The notes under the pieces were generated by a model, which was not told the origin of the DNA, searched no databases, and saw nothing but the letters and a program-made list of their open reading frames with translations. 64,000 nucleotides of DNA, taken from assembly GCA_025531455.1 (NCBI GenBank), contig JAMYHL010000058.1:124001-188000 (forward strand), written 5' to 3'. This stretch comes from Apiotrichum sp. Y4204 (Eukaryota; Basidiomycota; Tremellomycetes; Trichosporonales; Trichosporonaceae). The translations under genes and the position numbers were made by a program. Shown here piece after piece: positions 21,801-34,031 of the stretch; the first letter of the stretch is position 1, and each line of letters begins with the position of its first letter.

Positions 21801-22739
21801 TTACTTCTTCTTCGGGCCGTGGAGAGGCTGGCCAATGGCGCTGGCGGCACCACGGAGCTTGACGCCGACAACACGCTCGAGCTTGGCGAGCAGCTGCTGG
21901 TTGGGGGTCGCGCGACCGGCCTCGAGCTCAGCAATCTGAATGTCAGCGAGGTCGTGTGGCTGGGGTGCGAGTGTGGGAGTGAGAGCAGGGCGATCTGCAT
22001 CCTTCTCCCGCGCACATCAAACTCACGTCCTGCGGCTTGGCGTTGACGGCGGTGGCAAGCTCCTTCTGGGTCATGCTCTTGCCCTCTGCGTTCTTCTTGG
22101 CCATACGGGCAGTGGCGAGGGCCTTGCCGACACTGGGTGTGAGTAATGTTACCGAAGATAGGTCAGGTGGAAGGCCACTGGTAAGAATGGCTTCACATGA
22201 TGGCGGTAGCCACCTGTGGCCGAATTTCCACCTTTCACATCGCCGACTCACGAGACATCGACCTTCTCCGGGGGACGCGGCGCGTCGTCGGCATCGAGCT
22301 TACCAAGGCGCTGGTAGTCGGTCGCTGATGTGAGTTTACATGCTTTATGCGGAGGCCGACGTGAGGGAAGGCAACGTTGGCTTTAAGCATCCTATACCAA
22401 CCAGCCAACAGCCTCCTCGCCCTACTCACCACCCTTGGACTGCGTGGCGCCCTTGGACGACGTCGAGGTGACGGTTCCAGCACGCTGGGCGGCGGAGAGG
22501 GCCGAGCCCTTGGCGACAGTCGCGCGCTTCTGGCCGTAGCCGATGATCGTAGGCTTGTCGTCCCAACCAGACTGCTGTTAGCGTACGGCTGGAGGGAAGA
22601 GTGGGAGGGGGGCACATGCTCTCGTAGAGGCAATCGAGCCGCAAATAGCCTCGTCCTCCTCTCAGCTTATTGGAGCAAGCCCGGCAAGCTGATGAAGACG
22701 CGGAGATTCTCCTACATGACCACTCTCTGGACGTACCAT
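21801..22739 (-). CDS. MBF1: Multiprotein bridging factor 1 (transcriptional coactivator)
   Basis: MBF1/EDF1 coactivator that links TBP to bZIP activators and also acts at collided ribosomes to keep the reading frame. Five exons (22739-22737, 22571-22430, 22324-22252, 22132-22027, 21935-21801) give 152 aa. Exon 1 carries only the ATG, followed at once by donor GTACGT; joining gives MSGWDDKPTIIGYG, the classic family start. The MBF1 N-domain is followed by a Cro-type helix-turn-helix with KSMTQKELATAVNAKPQDIA and ELEAGRATPNQQ. The basic tail GPKKK ends the protein. It is divergent from a glycerate-kinase-like gene, sharing a promoter region of about 460 bases. Confidence 0.97.
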
Positions 22740-23196
22740 TTTGGATCTAGATTCTAAGTGGAGTGAGGAGAAAAGAAGAGTTGAAAGAGATGATGATGAT
22801 GAGGAAGTCGTTTGTGATGATGAGGAAGATGGATTATCTTTTGACTCGGAGCTGCTGATGATGACCCAGTCAGCCCTCCCGGAGCCGACCTGCGCTGTGC
22901 AGCGCCAGCCCACACACTGCCCGTGGAAGATGGTGGAACCTCCACACCACCCTGCAGCCCAGAAACTGCGGAACCAAAAAAAAAAAACATGAGTCAGGGA
23001 TTGGTGACGTCACTGAACGCGAGTATCACGCGACAATCTCATTTTCGGCATCTTTCGGCTGGCGGGATCTCTCGGGTCTCCCGGGATCGTCACGACAATC
23101 CCAAGTAGGGGCCAAGTGGCCAAGACGTGAGAGTGCTGGGAGCTTGAGCATGTCGCTTCCAATAATCTCGTTCCTCTCCAACCCACGACAGCAGCG
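22740..23196. other. Shared divergent promoter region, MBF1 / glycerate-kinase-like gene
   Basis: 457 bases between two diverging starts. It contains a GATGATGATGAGGAAG-type purine stretch (22785-22830) in the MBF1 leader and a run of 13 A at about 22976-22988, which may act as a nucleosome-excluding promoter element. Confidence 0.55.
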
Positions 23197-24111
23197 ATGG
23201 CATCAGCAGCAGCCCAGATCCGGGGGAAAGCGACTCTTGTCGCTGACTTTCTCGCAAAGCTCCCATCACGCCCGCTCCTCGTGTCGATGCAGGGCCCACA
23301 GGGCAGCGGTGAGCGCGCGTCTGGCGCGTCTGACGCGTCTGAAGTCGCAGAGGTCGCTGACGGAAGGGAAGAGCAGCATTGCCGAGGCGCTCGTCGACGT
23401 CCTCGGCCGGCGGGGCGTCAAGTGCACCGTCGCCTCTCTAGACGGTGTGCCTACCGCCGTCTCTCACTTCTAACTCCAGATTTCTACCTTCCACACGAGG
23501 ACCTGCGCGCCCTCGCGAGCGCACACCCGCACAATGCGCTATTAGCCGGGCGCGGGCCGCCGGGGACACATGATCTGGGGACACTTGGCGCGGTGCTGGC
23601 CGATATCCGTGCGGGGCGGGCGACGGAGATTCCACAGTTTGACAAGAGTGCGCACGGGGGGGAGGGGGACCGGTCTGGTTTTCTTCCCGTTACCCCGCTT
23701 GACGTGTTTGTGCTCGAGGGATGGTCGCTTGGTTTCCGCCCTCTTTCCGATACGGTGGTGGAGAGGCGGCATGGGGCCGGGCGCGTTGCCTCGCGCCATC
23801 CCCTTAGGAGTTTGCTGGAGATCAACGCCAACCTTGCCCTAGTGGAGCACGCGACGAGGGGCATGTTTGCTGCGCACGTCGTCATCCGCCCGCCCGAGTA
23901 TGAGGTTGTGTATGACTGGAGGCTGCAGCAGGAACATGCTATGAAGGCGAAGAATGGGGGCAAGGGGATGAGTGATGAGCAGGTGCGCGCGTTCGTCGAT
24001 CGATACATGCCTGTCTACGAGGTCTATGGGGATGAGACGGTGGAAGCGCCGAGCCTCACCTTGACTTTTGGGCGGGAAAGGGAGGTGTTGGGTGTCGAGG
24101 AGAAAGAGTAG
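23197..24111 (+). CDS. P-loop kinase, D-glycerate 3-kinase / Tda10-like
   Basis: Predicted ATP-dependent small-molecule kinase of the plant GLYK / yeast Tda10 group, distantly related to uridine and pantothenate kinases. Three exons (23197-23308, 23367-23444, 23480-24111) give 273 aa. The Walker A motif QGPQGSGKSS is split by intron 1 within GSG|K. The Asp-containing motif SLDDFYLPHEDL spans intron 2. The family blocks LAGRGPPGTHDLGTLG, FDKSAHGGEGDR and VFVLEGWSLGF follow. The length suits Tda10. Plant GLYK finishes photorespiration by making 3-phosphoglycerate; in fungi the substrate is unproven. The last exon's N-terminal part is unusually Arg/Ala-rich but stays in frame. Confidence 0.9.
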   Translation: MASAAAQIRGKATLVADFLAKLPSRPLLVSMQGPQGSGERASGASDASEVAEVADGREEQHCRGARRRPRPAGRQVHRRLSRRCAYRRLSLLTPDFYLPHEDLRALASAHPHNALLAGRGPPGTHDLGTLGAVLADIRAGRATEIPQFDKSAHGGEGDRSGFLPVTPLDVFVLEGWSLGFRPLSDTVVERRHGAGRVASRHPLRSLLEINANLALVEHATRGMFAAHVVIRPPEYEVVYDWRLQQEHAMKAKNGGKGMSDEQVRAFVDRYMPVYEVYGDETVEAPSLTLTFGREREVLGVEEKE

Positions 24112-24438
24112 GGGGTGTTGTAAGTGATGTACAATATATGGCACTGGAGTGGGCTCAAGCCATGGACCGCTTGCTATTCTGAAGATTCTCCCTTACTGAC
24201 ACCCCATCCTGACCAACTCTCCTCCCTCAGCTACCTTTGAGCGCGCATGCATCACGGGATATGGCTATGTGTACATTAACGGACGGTGCGGCCCCTGCTG
24301 TTCTGCTGACCTCGGACAATGGCAATGCAATGCGGCAATCAAAATGCGATGCGATGCGAGTGGAGTAGGGAAGGGGTGGGGGAGATGAATACCGATCCTG
24401 GTTCTGATTTTGATTCTTGATTGATGTTTCCACTTGGT
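24112..24438. other. Convergent 3' intergenic region
   Basis: Shared 3' flank of the glycerate-kinase-like gene and the amino acid permease gene. Near 24315-24420 it has GCAATGCAATGC / GATGCGATGCGA type short repeats and a GATTTTGATTCTTGATT stretch. No gene seen. Confidence 0.5.
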
Positions 24439-26279
24439 CTAGACCGAGTTGGAGTTATCCGCACAGGTCCAAGGCTGCCCGCCGCTCTTCTGTTTCTGGA
24501 TCGCGACCGCGGCGCCATACGTCCCCGCGACGGTGATGAACAGCCCCACAATAATCATAAACATGGCCCACGCGGTGCCGAGCTTTTTGCGCCACGTCCA
24601 TGCGCGGAACGGCACGCCGCGCACATGGTCGTGCAGCCACATGAAGCCGAACGGGATGATGCACAGTGTTGGTGCGATGAGCGCGCCGACGAGGGAGATG
24701 ATCGACTCGAGCATCGGGATCGCGCTGCCGATAATGTATGCGATCATCGTGCATGCAAAGCTGCACCCGAGCCACGTTGCCCAGTGCACCATCGAGTTGT
24801 TGGTCAGGTGCTGCGAGCCGCGGAGCAGGCGCACCATGATGAATTTTGCGGGAATCTGGGGTCAGCGGAATGGCACGGAGTGAGACGAAGAGGGAGGCAG
24901 GAGTAACACTCCTTACACTCGCGCACTCATCACTACTCACGTGGCACCACAAGATGACGGAGAAAAACAGGCCGGGGATACTGAGCCCGTACGCAATCTT
25001 CTTCATGAGGGGGCCGGCGGTTCCAAGTGCGGGCTGCGAGACATACTGCCCCGCGTACCAGTACACGATCGAGCCGATGATGATGTACATGCCAGTGACG
25101 AAGAACTGGTTGATAAGCATCGCACGGTGGTACAGTCGCGGGTCGCGCATCTCGGAGATGATGCCGAAACTGTCGTTAGCGAATGCAAGTCTGATGAGCG
25201 GGTCGAATTACTCACTACGTCGGGGTACCCGCTGCAGCGAAGAGGATGGTGGCAATGGCGGAGATGGCCTCGGCAAACGTCGGCTGGTTGAAGACCTTGA
25301 AGCCCTTGTCCCACGGTCCGGTGCGGGGGACGGCATCGTGCGGGCGGTCCTGCACGCCAACCGAAACGGTCATGACGAGCACGGCGGAGAGAATCGACAC
25401 GAGACCAATCCATCCGACCCACGTAATGTTGCCCAGTGTACGGATGGACGCGACGCCAAACGACACGACAAACACCACGACCATAAAGACGGCCGTACAC
25501 GTGCCGTGTGTGCTCACAGCGTTCAGCGCGGTCGTCACGCCGACCATGCCCGACGCCGAGAAGAAGAGCATACACACGCACACGGCCAGCGTAAAGAACT
25601 CTTCACCTGCGCGGCCAGCGAGCACCCTTCCAACGTCCGCGAGCGAGTACGTGTCCAGATGGCGCAGCTTGAAGTCGCCGAGAATGAACGCCGACCCTGC
25701 GATTAGAAACCAAGCGAGACGGGAGGACCTCTTGTCTGAGCCCAAGGCACATCTGCTGCCGCGACTCACAAGTGACGACCAGCTCGATGAACACAATCAT
25801 GATGATACCCGGCACAATACCGAGTACCTGGAATACGAACGGGATCGAGAGCACGCCGAGGCCGAACGCGCTCTTGATCATCAGCACCGTCGCGCCGATC
25901 CAGCCGACCTGCGGTTAGTATCCGGTGGGAGTGAATTCGTGAAACGGATATGAGACAACGAGCGGTGGATATCCGATCGCGACGAGTATCCAGCCACGGC
26001 TGGAATACGTAGCGCCGGATATCGAGATCGCGCACAGATTCCCAAAAGATGGCGGACAACATTGAGCATTGGGCATCGGCCTCGAGTGGAATGTGTATCC
26101 CTTTCTCTCGCGTGCGCCCCGCCCCGTCCGACACACAACGCCTCAACACTCACAGCACGGTAATTCGGCGCACTGTCATCAAGGTCGCCAAACACGGCGT
26201 CGTGCGTCGTGTCCGCCGCAGCGACGTACGCGGCGTCAAACTCGTGCTTGCGCTTCTCCGCGATCGTCTTATCTTTCAT
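24439..26279 (-). CDS. Amino acid transporter, AAAP family
   Basis: Predicted membrane carrier of the amino acid/auxin permease family, like the Neurospora mtr neutral/aromatic permease. Five exons (26279-26154, 25908-25770, 25696-25216, 25169-24941, 24855-24439) give 463 aa in phase. A hydrophilic cytosolic N-terminus (about 40 residues) precedes GWIGATVLMIKSAFGLGVLS, the conserved first-segment block of this family (substrate site), restored across intron 1. Ten to eleven hydrophobic segments follow, including the segment with YFGIISEMRDP, which spans intron 3. The tail is short and polar. Either plasma-membrane or vacuolar location is possible. The gene lies downstream of the O-acetylhomoserine sulfhydrylase gene on the same strand; a joint role in sulfur amino acid supply is possible but unproven. 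Confidence 0.92.
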
Positions 26280-27119
26280 CGTCGCAGTTGGAAGGCGGTG
26301 GGCGTGGGGAAGGGAGGGAAGGAAGGGTGGGAGAGAGAGGTGGAGAGAGGGGTAGAGGGGTAGAAGGCGGGGTCGTCGGGGCGTGCTCCGTTTCCGTATC
26401 CGTCTCGTTCGTGCTGTCCGTGGGCCGTATCGTATCTGTCGTCGATCGCTCGAGATCCGCTATCGTTCACTATCGCTATCGCTATCGATAGTGGTGAGGT
26501 GCGAACTGGTGGTCGGTAAGTTCCGAGGTGAGTTCCGACAAGACATGTGCAGAGTATGTATAAAAAACCACAACCGCCGTAACATGTCCCCCCCGGCGGC
26601 CGCCCGCCGCGAGAGCCTCCGTCCAAGCTCCTCCAGCTCCTCCGGCTCCTCCTGGCCTGGAGTGCTGCCACGCTCGCGGCGCCGCGAGAGTTACCAAGCA
26701 AGCGCGCAAACAAAAAGGCAAAGCCGAAGCGCGACGGCTGCCGAGCAAAAAGTGCGAGGAACAGATACATAATCGAACAAGAAAAAAAAAAAAAAAATTG
26801 TGCCGTGGGGCTCAATGCCGCCGGTCCTCGGGCGGCATACCGGGGCGCGTGCTCAGTTTATCCGCAACGTGCTACGCGGCAGAGGGACAGAGTACAGACA
26901 CAGGACACCGAGGTGGGCTAGGAGGGGCGACTCGACTCCGTCTCCGAGTATCCCAGGAGATCAGGAGAGGCACCACGCGGTTCAGGCTGCGACCCTGTGC
27001 ATCCCTGTCGTATGCTCCTGCCCACTCACGACTACGACTGCTATAGATATCATGGTCGCTGCAGCTTTGTATTGCCGACATAACCCGCTTCTAATTATCC
27101 GAATGTCAGCGACAATGAT
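26280..27119. other. Intergenic, promoter side of the amino acid permease
   Basis: 840 bases. It includes a GGGAGAGAGAGGTGGAGAGAG purine tract (about 26310-26360), short CTATCG repeats near 26465-26490 and a run of 15-16 A at about 26781-26796. No convincing gene. Confidence 0.5.
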
Positions 27120-27705
27120 TCAAAGCAGAAACTGATAGTGGCGCTCGTGCGGATCATGCTCCCGAGAAGGACCGTGCGCGCTTATCATCAGCGCGCTGAT
27201 CACGTATAGAACATTTTGTATGCATACGAAAAGAAAAAAAAGAATGTTCCAATAAAAAGGATGCGGGAACGCAATGTTCTCCAGATAATCCTGTGCATCA
27301 CCAACGAAGCGAGATGGGCACGACAAAACCCTGCTCGACGGCCGTAGCACCCCAGTTCGACCGGCCCATACCCTGCATACGCGGCGCTACTACTGCCTTG
27401 CGGGCGCCCCGCGGGGATGGACAATCGGAGATGGAGACATGGCCGCAGGCCGCGGGTTTGCCAGCCCGGTTCGCTTACATGAACATGGGCAAAAAGGACA
27501 GGGGGTGGGAGGGTAGGGCGGAGACTCCGTCCTCCTCTCCGTCAAGCTTGATATACAGTTGGCGGAGTTCGCGTTCGGTTTGAGTGCTGTGCGTGGTCTG
27601 GGCTCGGGACGAGGCATGTTGGACGTTGGATGTGGATGATCGTCCGAGGTGGGTATACGAGAGTGATCCGATCGCGACTCGATCTATGTACATTACTGCA
27701 CCCAT
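27120..27705 (-). CDS. Candidate small two-exon gene (unresolved)
   Basis: Coding-like but not recognised. A segment reading ERELRQLYIKLDGEEDG (minus strand, about 27520-27570) looks like an amphipathic helix and runs to a good donor GTAAGC at 27478. Several acceptors lie at 27372-27393. Joining this frame to the acceptor at 27373/27374 keeps phase and gives a 159-aa protein ending at 27120, with a hydrophobic stretch PFYWNILFFLFVCIQ. A different start (27617) and the acceptor at 27393/27394 would give 77 aa ending SNWGATAVEQGFVVPISLRW at 27298. Only one of these can be right, and both may be wrong. Upstream lies the O-acetylhomoserine sulfhydrylase 3' end, in the same direction. Confidence 0.25.
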
Positions 27706-28148
27706 CGTCAGCGGTCACTACTGTGCTGCCGCTGATAACGGATATCAACGGTCAATGCGCCTTGGTGGCGGCGTCGCACCACGCACAGGCATCTTATCCT
27801 GTCAATCGCACTGTCATGTGATCTCTACAATTGCAGAAGTACAAGTAACCGCGATATTAACTGCCTTTCCAAGCACCACGTTCCCGTGCTGTGCTCAGAC
27901 GAGTACCAAGGAGTTCGATCGCCGAGTCTCGGTCTTCATCTCCATTGTAATCCCCTCTGCGACATTGCACCTTGCGCTTCTATCAATTATCTGCATCATG
28001 GCAACGTTTAATCCCAGTAAATACAAGAGTCTGCTCTCCACTTCCCACTGGTATCTCAGCAGGACTCGTCGTAAACATCGTTACGCTGGCGCGACCGCGC
28101 TTTCCGGTGCCGCGCGGCGCGTGGCGTCTAGAGGCGAGGTGTTGGAAC
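27706..28148. other. Intergenic, 3' flank of the sulfhydrylase gene
   Basis: 443 bases with no supportable gene; probably a 3' untranslated region plus the promoter of the small candidate gene at 27120-27705. Confidence 0.45.
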
Positions 28149-29949
<1,801 letters not shown>

Positions 29950-30710
29950 TCATCTCAACCAAATTCCGGACACCCACCCGATCGATCTCGCCATCGCCGC
30001 GCGCCGCCTCATTGCCAGTTGCCCGGCGCATATCGCGCATATCGCATCGCTTCCGCATCGCATATCCCCCTGCATAGCCCTCTTGCAGATCGCGCATACC
30101 TGCTCCTCGCCGTCATTCCATGCATGCATGCATGCACTGAACACAACGTGTGCAGCAGTGGTTGTCTCTACCTGCTGAGTGCTGTGCGCTGTTCGTCGTC
30201 TGTAACGAGCAGTGCGTGCCCGTGGGCAGAAAAATGGCGTGATCAATTGACGAACTGATTTGAATCGCAATCTCGCGCAACGCGGCAAACGGTCTAATCA
30301 TCCATCAGGACTCTCTTTTCTGGGCGCTCTTCTCCTATCGGGTCGGGCAGTTACGAAAAGGGCCTCAGGCTCACGCCGTGCTTCGTTTGACCCAGTCATT
30401 GCTATTGCAGCGGTGGAAGAGATGGGCGGCCAGGATGGGGACGACTGGGCGTACCAGCAAGTCCTGGCCAGCGAATGGGGTGACGCGCCGCGCGCCGCGA
30501 GAACAGAGCACGTCAGAAATTTCATGACACTGCAAACCTTATGTCCAACGACAAGCAACCGACAACAGAGGTGTGTTTGCCGAATGCCGAATCTGATTGA
30601 CGACCGAAGTGATAAAGAGAGATGGGGGAATGGACGACGTTTCTCAAGAATCACGGTCGCGCGGTCGCAAGATGCCACACTGCCACGAGCGCCGATCACA
30701 TTCTCTGCAT

Positions 30711-30717
30711 TATATAA
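30711..30717 (+). promoter_or_regulatory. Orphan TATA box
   Basis: TATATAA followed by an ACTCACTACCCCACCACAG leader that resembles genuine fungal start-site contexts. The first ATG after it (about 30744) opens only a 34-codon frame (MHHHHPVARR...). No protein family is recognised downstream, so this may drive a noncoding transcript or be chance. Confidence 0.3.
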
Positions 30718-31457
30718 ACTCACTACCCCACCACAGTCCTTCCATGCATCATCACCACCCCGTGGCTCGACGCGACCACAAGTGCTGGCCACGACATTCG
30801 GCACAGCCCGACGCTGTGTCCTGGGGGGCCGACTCGGCTACAATTTGACCGGCGGTGGCGGCCTAGGCATCACACCATACATGAGCATTATTCCGAAGAA
30901 TCCATGCCGCGCCGCAACCGTGCTAGGCTTTGGTGTGGCATCCGGATCCGTCCTCGAAGACGGCTGTCATGGACACCGCGCATGATCAGTCCGATGCACC
31001 TCCGTCCTGCGCACATCGCGGTCCAGACAACGTCGCGGTCGCAGATCAGTCGGTCACTGCTGTTCGTTGCCTGCTTCTCGCTGCCCATCACGTTACGTTC
31101 ACTGTTGTCCGCGAAGTGTCCTCGCGACGCTCGCTGATGTACTCGCGCGGTCGCTTGGCATGGCGTGCTCGCGCTCTGACCGCCTCTTTTATTCGCACTG
31201 CTCGATGTGAGATGTGTTCAGCGCTCACAGTCTCTGACCTAAAACTGGCAGTATACCGTCTGACTCTTGGGGTTAGTACAGCGACTCGTTCACACTAGTA
31301 AGCAAGACGGGTGATGATGTGAGACGACGGGTTCCGAGCTAAAGGGAGCCCGGATCCTCACCACCATCGGACCGCGCAACCTGCGTGAACCTGGGAAGAC
31401 CCAGACTAGAGGGTTCTCAATCCAGACGTGCATGTTCACAAACGCTATGGTCGCTCT

Positions 31458-31463
31458 TATAAA
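31458..31463 (+). promoter_or_regulatory. Orphan TATA box before a short open frame
   Basis: TATAAA, 50 bases upstream of an ATG at 31508, with a pyrimidine-rich CTTTCTAACAACTCACA leader between them. Confidence 0.35.
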
Positions 31464-31507
31464 CCACGACGTACAGGCCTCTTTCTAACAACTCACAATG
31501 AGAGATC

Positions 31508-31738
31508 ATGCAACTCACGAGCGAGCAACTCTTGCGCTCGGACGCTCCCAACTCTGACCACATGGGGCACATGTGGCGTCCGCTAACTATACATACTATC
31601 CAACAACCCATCCTCAATCCTCGAGCTCTCCGTGCTTTCGGCAATCTTCCGCCGAAGCCGATCCGAAAGAACCCAGCCCTGAGTCGAGCTCACTCCAAAG
31701 CTCCAAAGACGCTCATCGCGAGTATACATATAAGTTAA
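31508..31738 (+). CDS. Candidate small open frame, 76 aa (weak)
   Basis: Not recognised. It begins MQLTSEQLLRSDAPNSDHMG, which is polar and protein-like, then becomes proline- and Arg-rich. The only support is the TATA box and leader in front. A competing frame (31573-31926) overlaps it, and a spliced product of both cannot be excluded. It may be a noncoding transcript. Confidence 0.2.
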   Translation: MQLTSEQLLRSDAPNSDHMGHMWRPLTIHTIQQPILNPRALRAFGNLPPKPIRKNPALSRAHSKAPKTLIASIHIS

Positions 31739-34031
31739 ACTGCCCCAAGCGAGCCTCGCGAGAGTCCCCCTTGGCAAGCGCCACCCGCAGCCCCGAGCGC
31801 CACGAGGACAAGGTCAAGGCCGCTCGCCCTGCTGCCCTGGGCCCGCTGTTCTTCGGGGTTGTGGGGCTGTGGGGATGTGGTTCTCCGATTCTACCCCACC
31901 TCTCTCATCAGATGCGTGTGTGGTGAAACGTTGTGTCCCAAACTAATAAACTGATCACAATCAACATTACTGTCCATAACGCACGCAGCCCACAGTGCCC
32001 AATCCTCTTCTCAACCCACATATCAAACTCCCCGCATCCTGGATATACTCGGTGTGTTTGCGCAGCGGCGAGCGGGTGACGAGTAGGTTCCTCCCACCCG
32101 GCGTCGCGGGTCCCCATGGACGGGGGCCCGTGTTCAACTCCCTGGCCGATTCCAGGGAGGTTGAGTGCGGCGGTTCACACGGCGGACGGTTTGAGCCGGA
32201 TGCTCGCTGGAGGTATGCCAACCATCGCCCGCGGGTGGATAATACAGCCTCCGAACGCGGTTCGGGTCCCTAAGCAGCCGAGTCTTTTTGTGTGAGATGA
32301 GTATGGTACTGGAATGGATCCATGGATCACGCCGCGCGCGAGAATTGCGGGTCGCATGAGGCGTGAGGCGCGTCTGAGCCCATCTCTTGCACCCGTGTCC
32401 CCACTCAAGGAGAGCTCCGGACTACACTTGGGAACATTGAGCCCTTTTAGTTAATATACATTGAGCCCTTTCAGCAAACCCCGCATTATGGAGCATGGAG
32501 CAGCACCCGAGTCTCGCTCGCCACCACTGACAGGGATGGCCAAAGGGCGCACCTGACTGAGGCCCTCATACCAGGGCATCACATTGCTCATCCCTCATCC
32601 CTCACGTCGGCCGAGGAGCTCCCATTTGCCACTTGGCAGCGGCGCTGAGGTGGCGTCGTACCATCGGCATTCTGGAACACTGATGGAACGCCTCGGCGGC
32701 GCGGTGGCCCGAGCAGCGCCCTGCACGCGACGAACATGACAAATGTAGAGCTGGGGCATGAGGTACAGAGCAATGTGCTCGAGTGCTGCATACCCTCAGT
32801 GATCAGTGATCCGTGAGCACCAGGAGCATTATGCCTCTTGCTCAGGAAGATTATGCCTCTATGTTGAGACTCGGAGGGCGTCCAGCGTCGACTGGTCTCG
32901 ACGTCTCCTTCCGACTCCGTTCGAGCGTGGCATGGTTTGTAGCGCGTCTGCTTGCACGTACATACATGCTGGACGACTACGCGTTATGCAGCCTCACAGC
33001 CTTTGCGAGCCATCTGCCCACAGACAATCGAACAGACAATAGGTAAATGATGGCAACGGCAGTGTCTCAGACGCGCGTCCTCTATTGTTCTGTGACACTC
33101 GGAAAAAGGAGGCACGAAACCAAACCCGCCAACTGGAACCACCACGGCCACCACTACTGCACAGCATCTGCATCTCTACATGCACAACAGGCGTCCACCC
33201 CGCGAGCAGCACGGTTAGTCACCACCATTGAGGCTTGAGTGAATTATGAGCAGAATGTAGAGAATCTTTTGTTGTGATCCCCACGCGTCCTCCGGACGCG
33301 CCCGACCCCGTTTTCCACCCCGGCGTAACGGGCCCCTGCCCTTTCCATCACGCCCTCGGGGTCTCGGAACTTCCCTAACCTCACAGTGCACAATAAATGG
33401 CACAATTAATGGCGGACGCGACGATGCGCCATATGCACGCGTACTGCGCATTGGGTAGCATGAGTGCATGAGCAGTAAGGTCTCAGCTCACGCCTCATTC
33501 CCCGCGCCACGGGGTGCGTGGCATAGTGGCATCGTATGCGCAGATACTAGCAGGAGAGATGGGACAGCGCGTACGCCCACTACTTGTACCACCACTGGCC
33601 ACTGTTCTGCCCTCGTGCGCGCGGCTCGTCGCGCGGACGTTCCTGATGCCCGAGGCACTCGGTACCGGGATCTCAGACAGGCCGTAGTATTCCGGCAACG
33701 CGCACCACCACGCACATACCAGAACAGTGCCGGTTCTGGCGTCAACGCCCTCCTTGGCAGTGGCAGGGTGCACGCTGGCCGCTGGACAAGTGTTGAGGGA
33801 GTGGACTCGACGCTTGGCCCGACGCAGGTGCCGCCGCGATAGATAGGCAAGGACCTCCTCGACATGAATGCCCCGCTTCTCATCATATCTTCATCTAGGC
33901 CACAACCCACTGACAGCGGACAGCGGAAGGTGGACAGCCGACAACACCGACCATCACTAGCACGCTCCTTGGACCTCAATCATTCACTAAAACGACAAAG
34001 ACACCACCCCGGCTCTATCCTCTTACGCCCC

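Noticed and set aside
33864..34031. Upstream start for the GMC oxidoreductase
   Set aside because: It would bury the signal peptide behind 56 polar residues; the ATG at 34,032 begins a textbook signal peptide.
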